Shown here: positions 59,001 to 64,000 of the stretch, in pieces
Position numbering within the stretch: position 1 is the stretch's first letter
Layout of the letters: the number at the start of each line of letters is the position of its first letter
NCBI GenBank assembly: GCA_033239005.1
Contig: BSQZ01000002.1
Coordinates: 170,001-234,000 of the forward strand
Reading direction: 5' to 3'
Length of the DNA stretch: 64,000 bases
From: Lamellibrachia satsuma
Taxonomy: Eukaryota > Annelida > Polychaeta > Sabellida > Siboglinidae
Translations under genes and position numbers: made by a program
Notes under the pieces: generated by a model
What the model saw: the letters and a program-made list of their open reading frames with translations, nothing else
Told to the model about the DNA's origin: nothing
Database searches by the model: none

Positions 59001-62000
59001 ACGGCCATCCAGCGAGAAACTCAACATCAACTGAAGACATTTTAACCAGCTTTAACCCATTTTATCCAGATTTAACCACATTGCCAACAAGCCCCAGATG
59101 GCAAGTGGACAAAGAAGCCATTGTTTTATCCAGAGTCCAAACATTTGGTAGCATAAGTAAACAAAATAATTAATTATGCAAGAATACAAAAAATACAGAG
59201 CAAACACAGTATACAATTAAACATGCCTATAACCACAAAAATGATGAAATATGTTATATCTGATATACTTGTATTAAATTAGAGAAATCATGCTACATAT
59301 AGATATGCATAATTTAAATTAATGCCAGAGAAACTCATACACCGCACGTGGTTACCTTGATGGGAGAGAGGTGGAGATACTCAAACAAGATCCTCTGAGG
59401 TTTTGCGGCCACCTGGACATGAAAGAAAAGATCAATAGCAGGTAATTTCAAGACAAATAAAGGTAAGTTCTTATATAGCATTATATCCAATCCTTACGAC
59501 TACTCAAGGTGCTTTACACTTCACCCCTGGCAGACCTGTTCCTTTACACTTCACCCCTGGCAGACCTGTTCCTATCACTTCACCCCCTGGCAGATCTGTT
59601 CCTTTACACTTCACCCCCTGGCAGACCTGTTCCTTTACACTTCACCCCCTGGCAGACCTGTTCCTTTACACTTCACCCCAGCAGACCTGTTCCTTTACAC
59701 TTCACCCCCTGGCAGACCTGTTCCTTTACACTTCACCCTAGCAGACCTGTTCCTTTACACTTCACCCCCTGGCAGACCAGTTCATTTACACTTCACCCCT
59801 GGCAGACCTGTTCCTTTACACTATACCCTCTGGCAGATCTGTTCCTTTACACTTCACCCCCTGGCAGAATTTTCCCTTACACTTCACCCTCTGGCAGACC
59901 TGTTCCTTTACACTTCACCCCTGGTAGACCTGTTCCTTTACACTTCACCCCCTGGCAGACCTAATCCTTTACACTTCACCCCCTGCCAGACAAGTTCATT
60001 TACACTTCACCCCGAGAGATTCTGATGTTTTAGCCACTGCGCTACTGAGTCCTAAGAGTCCAATGTTCTAGCCACTGCGCTACTGTGTCCTGGAAATCCA
60101 ATGCTCTAGCCACCGCCTACTGTGTCCTGAGAGTCCAATGTTCTAGCCACCATGGTACTGTGTCCTGAGAGTCCAATGTTCTAGCCACTGTGCTACTGTG
60201 TCTTGAGAATCCAATGTTCTTGCCACTGTGCTACTGTGTCTTGAGAGTCCAATGTTCTTGCCACTGTGCTACTGTGTCCTGAGAGTCCAATGTTCTAGCC
60301 ACTGTGCTACTGCATCCTGAGAGTCCAATGTTCTAGCCACTGTGCTACTGTTTCCTGAGAGTCCAATGTTCTAGCTACTGCGCTACTGTATCCTGAGAGT
60401 CCAATGTTCTAGCTACTGTGCTACTGTATCCTGAGAGTCCAATGTTCTAGTTACTGCGCTACTGTGTCCTGAGAGTCCAATGTTCTAGCCACTGTGCTAC
60501 TGTGTCCTGAGAGTCCAATGTTCTAACTACTGTGCTACTGTGTCCTGGGAGTCCAATGTTCTAGCCACTGCGCTACTGTGTCCTGAGAGTCCAATGTTCT
60601 AGCTACTGCGCTACTGTGTCCTGGGAGTCCAATGTTCTAGCCACTGTGCTACTGTGTCCTGAGAGTCCAATGTTCTAACTACTGTGCTACTGTGTCCTGG
60701 GAGTCCAATGTTCTAGCCACTGCGCTACTGTGTCCTGAGAGTCCAATGTTCTAGCTACTGCACTACTGTATCCTGAGAGCCCAATGTTCTAGCCACTGTG
60801 CTACTGCATCCTGAGAGTCCAATGTTCTAGCCACTGTGCTACTGTGTCCTGGGAGTCCAATGTTCTAGCCACTGTGCTACTGCATCCTGAGAGTCCAATG
60901 TTCTTGCCACTGTGCTACTGTGTCCTGAGAGTACAATGTTCTAGCTTCTGTGCTACTGTGTCCTGAGAGTCCAATGTTCTTGCCACTGCCTACTGTGGCC
61001 TGAGAGTCCAATGTTCTAGCCACTGTGCTACTGTGTCCGGGGAGTCCAATGTTCTAGCCACTGTGCTAATGTGTCATGAGAGTCCAATGTTCTAGCCACT
61101 GCCTACTGTGGCCTGAGAGTCCAATGTTCTAGCCACTGTGCTACTGTGTCCTGAGAGTCCAATGTTCTAGCCACTGTGCTACTGTGTCCTGAGAGTCCAA
61201 TGTTCTATCCACTGTGCTACTGTGTCCTGAGAGTCCAATGTTCTAGCCACTGTGCTACTGTGTCCTGAGAGTCCAATGTTCTAGCCACTGTGCTACTGTG
61301 TCCTCAGAGTACAATGTTCTAGCTACTGTGCTACTGTGTCCGGAAAGTCCAATGTTCTAGCTACTGTACTACTGCGTCCTGAGAGTCCAATGTTCTAGCC
61401 ACTGCCTACTGTGGCCTGAGAGTCCAATGTTCTAGCTACTGTGCTACTGTGTCCTGAGAGTCCAATGTTCTAGCCACTGTGCTACTGTGTCCTGGGAGTC
61501 CAATGTTCTAGCCACTGTGTTACTGTGTCCTGAGAGTCCAATGTTCTAGCCACTGTGCTACTGTGTCCTGAGAGTACAATGTTCTAGCCACCGTGCTACT
61601 GTGTCCTGAGAGTACAATGTTCTAGCTACTGTGCTACTGTGTCCAGAGAGTCCAATGTTCTAGCTACTGTGCTACTGCATCCTGAGAGTCCAATGTTCTA
61701 GCCACTGCCTACCGTGGCCTGAGAGTCCAATGTTCTAGCCACTGTGCTACTGTGTCCTGGGAGTCCAATGTTCTAGCCACTGTGCTACTGTGTCCTGGGA
61801 GTCCAATGTTCTAGCCACTGTGCTATTGTGTGCCACTATATTTTCTAATAAAACAAACAATGAATCGACAGACACGAAACATGACGTTTATTCATTTGTT
61901 GCTATCTTTTAAACCAGCCGCTGCACAGTTTAAAAACAACAAACACTACATAGCATTATAAGATACTTGCAATAAACTGAAATTCCAAACAACAATTAGG

Positions 62001-63757
62001 ACTCTGTGCAGCTACACAGCATACAAATAAACAACAATTCTGATCTTTACATTGATGTTTACAAAAAATGGAAAAAAATATATATCTGCAGGGACAAAAA
62101 GGCAAATGTCACTGTCTTTGCACATAACGAGGTGCTGCCGATGGTTACCTGGACTGCTGCCAAGTCACGAAGACTGCGTCGAGCCACTGTCAGATCCGCC
62201 TGCAGCTGAGCACTCTGAGAAAACAAACACATGTCATGCAATGGATATTTATAAATACTTGCTAGAGTCTGTGCCAATGTTGCATGACTTGGCACAGCCT
62301 GTAACACTGATCTTATATTATGTGCATAGCGTGTGTGCACGTGTGCATGCATATAATATAAGATTTGGTTAAAATAAGGCATACTGTTTGACCTGGCAAC
62401 CGTTATATTTCTGAGTCTGGTGGCATTGGACTAAAGTTTATTTAAAATAATTAGTGTTTTTGTGAAAACAAATTACACCAGATTTTATAGTTCTTTTTTC
62501 TTATAAAAATGTTTCCCAAAACAGAATTTTTTTTTGCTATTTTGTGCTATATTTGAGTTCTCTCAAACATTGGTTCATTGACTTTGCCACGGCCTATTCT
62601 CCATAGATCCTACCTCCTTCTGGGCCTGTTGTTGACCAGAGAAAATGTCCAGTAAGGACAGAATGAAGCCCTTGTCCAGCTGTAGACTCAACTCTTGTAG
62701 AAGGACCTTGACATACCTACAGTAACACCAGTGATCATCAGGCAAATAATACAGGGGGGTGGCATCAAAACTGGTAAACAGCATTTAGACCAAACGAGAG
62801 ACTTAGAAATCCACAGATGGCGCCACCCAACAATCCGGTCTTCGAACGCATGAGCACTCATACTTGAACGTATTTCCTGTTGTTTACATCGACCGGCAGT
62901 TCTATATATGTTTCACATATCTGTTTGGATTTCATGAGTCCAACTTCCACATTTTGTCCAGACGGAGATTGCTAGTTAACAAAACTTAAAGATATGGCAA
63001 ACAAGGGGAAAAAATTTACTTAAATAAGACAAACCACATAAACCCTGGTGAAATGAAAGAGAAAATAACTTATTTCAATAAGAAAAAACATGAAATTGAC
63101 AGCGGAAATAACTTTGTTAAATAAGAAAAAAAACATGAATTAGAAATGGGTCTAGCTTACTGAAATAAGAAAAAACATGAAATAGAAAGAGAAAATTATA
63201 TACTTAAACAAACATGAAATAGTAAAGGAAATTACTTACTTAAACGTATCAATGTTCTGCTCTGGCACTTGATGCCTTGCTACGATCATCTCAATGAAAG
63301 GTCTGGGGCCCGCTTTCTTCACAGCGTAGGATGGAAGAGGAGTTGGGAAGAGCACAGTGGGGAAGTAGGCATCAGTCAGCTGGTTGTCAATCTGAAACAC
63401 AGTGACATCTGGTGAATGATGGTGATACCAATCAGTGCTGCCCTCTTCTGGATAACTCTATCATTTCTATGCATTTAGTTCCATCCAATATTTTCTTTCA
63501 GGGTCTATTCTGTGTCAAAAAATATAAATATTATTGCGCAAGAGGGCATCGAAGTGATCAATATATAGACTAACCAGTTAACAGAATGAGCCTAGAGTCT
63601 TGACTGCTGACCCAAGTCTTACCTGCAATCGATGTACCCGTGCATGCAGGTATGTGTGGTGTTCTGACTGCCGATACTGCACCCACAGGGCAGGGTTATA
63701 TACCCTCCTCAATGCCCCTACAAAGGGTTTCTTCATCTCCATGTGTTGCAGGTCAGC
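47209..63757 (-). CDS. VPS13: VPS13 bridge-like lipid-transfer protein (A/C type), C-terminal part, 15 exons
   Basis: VPS13 proteins are long hydrophobic-groove rods that move phospholipids at organelle contact sites; the C-terminal ATG2-C-like helices and PH-like domain target the membrane. Fifteen exons on the minus strand have consistent phases and sum to 1710 bp (569 residues plus stop). Landmarks in protein order are RVHRLQ, IDNQLTDAYFPTVLFP, YVKVLLQELSLQLDKGFILS, SVGATITEMKDVELK, VFVLGLDVLGNPYGLVKDF, GDFFYEPMV, GTIQGPDKIAENLVRGVQSL, GFFKGVGKGLLGLITKP, and a PH-like end RVLLLGRCKCWG ... MNFDL. The order and the motif LDVLGNPYGL...FFYEP point to the VPS13A/C clade rather than B or D; A versus C is undecided. 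The N-terminal chorein end lies beyond 64000. Confidence 0.93.
47797..47923 (-). CDS. VPS13: VPS13 exon X2
   Basis: Encodes RVLLLGRCKCWGDWDVEMDV, then PLEDIMAPPAVTDNRLVFRV. 127 bp. The acceptor gtattcaag is the parent of the acceptor-like segment repeated in the adjacent array. Confidence 0.92.
47985..50025 (-). repeat. 66-67-bp minisatellite, about 31 copies, in VPS13 intron X3-X2
   Basis: Minus-strand unit: gtttgttggggtaagactgg, gcagtggatggggtgtgagt, gtctacccccgctgtgtgtt, ctagac. Each unit has an acceptor-like tgtgttctag followed 12 nt later by a donor-like gtaaga. The unit resembles the start of exon X2 with its acceptor. Confidence 0.95.
50026..50112 (+). mobile_element. Short RTE-like LINE/SINE 3' end
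   Basis: accaatttcaaactgacgga, gatatgagggtac, then (CAGA)n and acaaacacaaacttctagta, a tail common to RTE-type elements in invertebrates. It abuts the 66-bp array. Confidence 0.55.
50174..50322 (-). CDS. VPS13: VPS13 exon X3, start of PH-like domain
   Basis: Encodes GLKPYSPYQAVGMRMLNNVA, then KGKFAKSDIYWAHAAL and VALVSDK. 149 bp, ending in phase 2 at gacaa/gtaagt. The next intron is filled by the 66-bp array. Confidence 0.94.
50669..50735 (-). CDS. VPS13: VPS13 exon X4
   Basis: A 67-bp exon encoding AAEMGEDVIIRMRLPRYISP, then YM, the RxPR linker between the helices and the PH-like domain. Confidence 0.92.
51036..51159 (-). CDS. VPS13: VPS13 exon X5
   Basis: Encodes AQEEGVEGFFKGVGKGLLGL, then ITKPPGGTVDMVSMAFDGIR. 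124 bp. GFFKGVGKGLxGxxxxPxGGxxDM is a core VPS13 motif. Confidence 0.98.
51263..51679 (+). mobile_element. Hairpin-containing dispersed repeat (HR), copy C
   Basis: Full-length copy running from gggttggg to gattgcata. Lies antisense to VPS13 in the intron between X5 and X6. A short hydrophobic frame inside (51434-51721) is open in several copies but is explained by sequence identity. Confidence 0.92.
51680..52168. other. Spacer between HR copies C and D
   Basis: Starts with a perfect 14-bp hairpin (51688-51718). It is more GC-rich than its flanks and has two CCAAT-type boxes (attggtcc, aaccaatcagcg). No gene recognised. Confidence 0.5.
52169..52550 (+). mobile_element. Hairpin-containing dispersed repeat (HR), copy D, 5' truncated
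   Basis: Lacks about 35 bp of the 5' end (starts gcgaattggccccacc) and is otherwise almost identical to copy C, 490 bp away in direct orientation. Confidence 0.92.
53465..53588 (-). CDS. VPS13: VPS13 exon X6
   Basis: Encodes RRRQYMQQHPAHLPQSFYLA, then GRGFVMGVALGLSGVIVHPF. 124 bp, ending in phase 1 at cagg/gtgagt. Confidence 0.95.
53668..53800 (-). mobile_element. MITE-like repeat M10, fragment
   Basis: Reverse orientation: cctacttattgtccactata, acatgctagctgatttgtta, tttcagtgaaatcatc. Confidence 0.65.
53918..54003 (-). CDS. VPS13: VPS13 exon X7
   Basis: Encodes SMAGSVSLITGSLGKTLAVL, then SFDSDYRK. 86 bp. Gly/Ala-rich amphipathic helix of the ATG2-C-like region. Confidence 0.94.
54224..54299 (-). 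CDS. VPS13: VPS13 exon X8
   Basis: Encodes GTIQGPDKIAENLVRGVQSL, then MGHTI. 76 bp, ending in phase 1. It matches the IQGPEEFxEG helix region. Confidence 0.95.
54793..55018 (-). mobile_element. tRNA-derived SINE, copy 4, 5' truncated
   Basis: Read on the minus strand it begins inside the B box (aatcctcttgctactg), runs through the body, and ends aggactggataatgccctat then ataagaac. 5' truncation is usual for retroposition. It lies in the VPS13 intron after X9. Confidence 0.88.
55055..55250 (-). CDS. VPS13: VPS13 exon X9
   Basis: Encodes MAFFERQGVLLTFDQLASEA, then YVFVLGLDVLGNPYGLVKDF and GDFFYEPMV. 196 bp. This is the most diagnostic VPS13 exon in the window. Confidence 0.98.
55388..55447 (+). 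mobile_element. MITE-like terminal fragment M11
   Basis: ttgattttttgtaacgattc and gaacaaacttaattgagg match the element's 3' end. The 31-bp array begins about 90 bp later. Confidence 0.5.
55545..58690 (-). repeat. 31-bp minisatellite, about 100 copies, in VPS13 intron X10-X9
   Basis: + strand unit ggtaaggcaaggtaaagaaa plus caaagaggaga. Strand-asymmetric: purine-rich on +, pyrimidine-rich on - (the VPS13 sense strand). No stop occurs in any minus frame and 31 is not a multiple of three, so open frames of up to 1097 codons arise with a 31-residue period (LPYLSSLFLYLALPLLFVSL and so on). It is not a gene. Confidence 0.97.
58731..58798. repeat. 17-bp tandem repeat x4
   Basis: gtacagaagtcaggatga repeated between the 31-bp array and X10. 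Confidence 0.9.
58897..59030 (-). CDS. VPS13: VPS13 exon X10
   Basis: Encodes LMLSFSLDGRIHRASKPDSI, then FFLTSVGATITEMKDVELK. 134 bp. It is followed by an intron of about 3.6 kb made mostly of a 31-bp array. Confidence 0.94.
59040..59145 (-). mobile_element. LINE 3' UTR fragment, same family as 36090-37860
   Basis: The minus strand reads ttggactctggataaaacaa, tggcttctttgtccacttgc, catctggggc, matching 37760-37805. A ggttaaa-type tail follows and ends at the X10 acceptor. Confidence 0.72.
59356..59412 (-). CDS. VPS13: VPS13 exon X11
   Basis: A 57-bp exon encoding VAAKPQRILFEYLHLSPIK. Its sense matches the FE-x-L-x-L-x-P-hydrophobic strand before the C-terminal domain. The huge SINE-derived arrays lie in its upstream intron. 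Confidence 0.9.
59461..60012 (-). repeat. 31-bp minisatellite grown from a SINE body
   Basis: The SINE tail (gttcttatatagcattatat) is followed by about 17 copies of a unit containing tttacacttcaccccctggc and agacctgttcc. The same segment is single-copy in the SINE at 54838-54870. Contiguous with the A-box array. Confidence 0.92.
60013..61850 (-). repeat. 38-bp minisatellite grown from the SINE tRNA head (about 48 copies)
   Basis: Read on the minus strand the unit is aggacacagtagcacagtgg then ctagaacattggactctc. It matches the SINE head around the A box (compare 6709-6745: agtagcgtagtgg, ttaggacatcagactct). Each unit keeps TAGCnCAGTGG, an A-box consensus. The B box is absent from the array. 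Confidence 0.92.
62149..62214 (-). CDS. VPS13: VPS13 exon X12
   Basis: A 66-bp exon encoding SAQLQADLTVARRSLRDLAA, then VQ. The acceptor is gttttctcag, the donor cag/gtaacc. Confidence 0.85.
62614..62716 (-). CDS. VPS13: VPS13 exon X13
   Basis: Encodes YVKVLLQELSLQLDKGFILS, then LLDIFSGQQQAQKE. 103 bp. It completes the split Lys codon of X14. Confidence 0.95.
63240..63391 (-). CDS. VPS13: VPS13 exon X14
   Basis: Encodes IDNQLTDAYFPTVLFPTPLP, then PRPFIEMIVARHQVPEQNID. 152 bp, ending in phase 2 at ttaa/gtaagt. Confidence 0.95.
63623..63757 (-). CDS. VPS13: VPS13 exon X15 (most upstream in window)
   Basis: Encodes ADLQHMEMKKPFVGALRRVY, then YRQSEHHTYLHARVHRLQ. 135 bp, phase 0 at both ends. 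The HxxLHARVHRLQ plus next-exon IDNQL junction is typical of VPS13. Confidence 0.92.
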
Positions 63758-63880
63758 CTAGACAGACGGAGCAGAGAGGAGTAAATAAACTATCACCACT
63801 GTAGATTTATACAGAATGTTTCTTTACGCTACTTGATTTTAACATGAATACAATGTAAACAATAAAGAAGAGAGTTAGTG

Positions 63881-64000
63881 TTTTCCTTGGTGCCAGGTCT
63901 CAGCACTCGCCCAGAGTGGAGAGGGACAGCTGCTAAGTCAACGCCTTCCTTGGTGCCAGGTCTCAGCACCCGCCCAGAGTGGAGAGGGACAGCTGCTAAG
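63881..64000. repeat. Duplicated segment of about 66 bp at the window edge
   Basis: ccttggtgccaggtctcagc, then cgcccagagtggagagggac and agctgctaag, appears twice in tandem and runs off the end. Possibly the start of another array in the VPS13 intron upstream of X15. Confidence 0.8.

Overview
This is eukaryotic (metazoan) genomic DNA. It is intron-rich, AT-rich outside exons, and full of tandem repeats and transposon remnants. The proteins look animal. The SINE and LINE mix and the minisatellite load suggest a lophotrochozoan, perhaps a mollusc. That placement is inference, and no marker here proves it.

Two genes lie tail to tail. On the + strand, 5399-44056, is the 3' part of midasin (MDN1/Rea1), the giant AAA+ ATPase of 60S ribosome maturation. 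I resolve 43 exons with consistent splice phases. Their lengths sum to 6363 bp, an exact multiple of three, giving 2120 residues plus stop. They cover the end of the linker, the Asp/Glu-rich region (exons 25-36) and the complete C-terminal MIDAS/VWA domain (exons 39-43). The AAA+ ring lies left of the window. On the - strand, from the right edge down to 47209, is the 3' part of a VPS13 bridge-like lipid-transfer protein of the A/C type. I resolve 15 exons totalling 1710 bp (569 residues plus stop), ending in the ATG2-C-like helices and the PH-like domain. The two stop codons are about 3.15 kb apart.

Layout: 1-5398 is a long MDN1 intron with repeats and no supported exon. 5399-44056 holds the MDN1 exons with many LINE, SINE and MITE-like insertions. 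44057-47208 is the MDN1 3' UTR and intergenic DNA. 47209-64000 holds the VPS13 exons, separated by three very large minisatellites: about 66 bp x 31, 31 bp x about 100, and a 31 bp plus 38 bp pair.

The most unusual signal is where the tandem repeats come from. Several start exactly at exon-intron junctions, so the splice sites themselves are multiplied: MDN1 exon 20 donor, exon 29 acceptor, exon 36 donor, and VPS13 exon X2 acceptor. Others start inside dispersed mobile elements. The 58-bp and 26-bp arrays come from two different parts of one MITE-like family. The 31-bp and 38-bp arrays at 59.5-61.8 kb come from the body and the tRNA-like head of one SINE, which makes about 48 tandem Pol III A-box motifs. 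A roughly 410-bp hairpin-containing repeat occurs four times at near identity and therefore looks young. All exon calls come from reading frame, splice consensus and remembered family conservation. No alignment was run.
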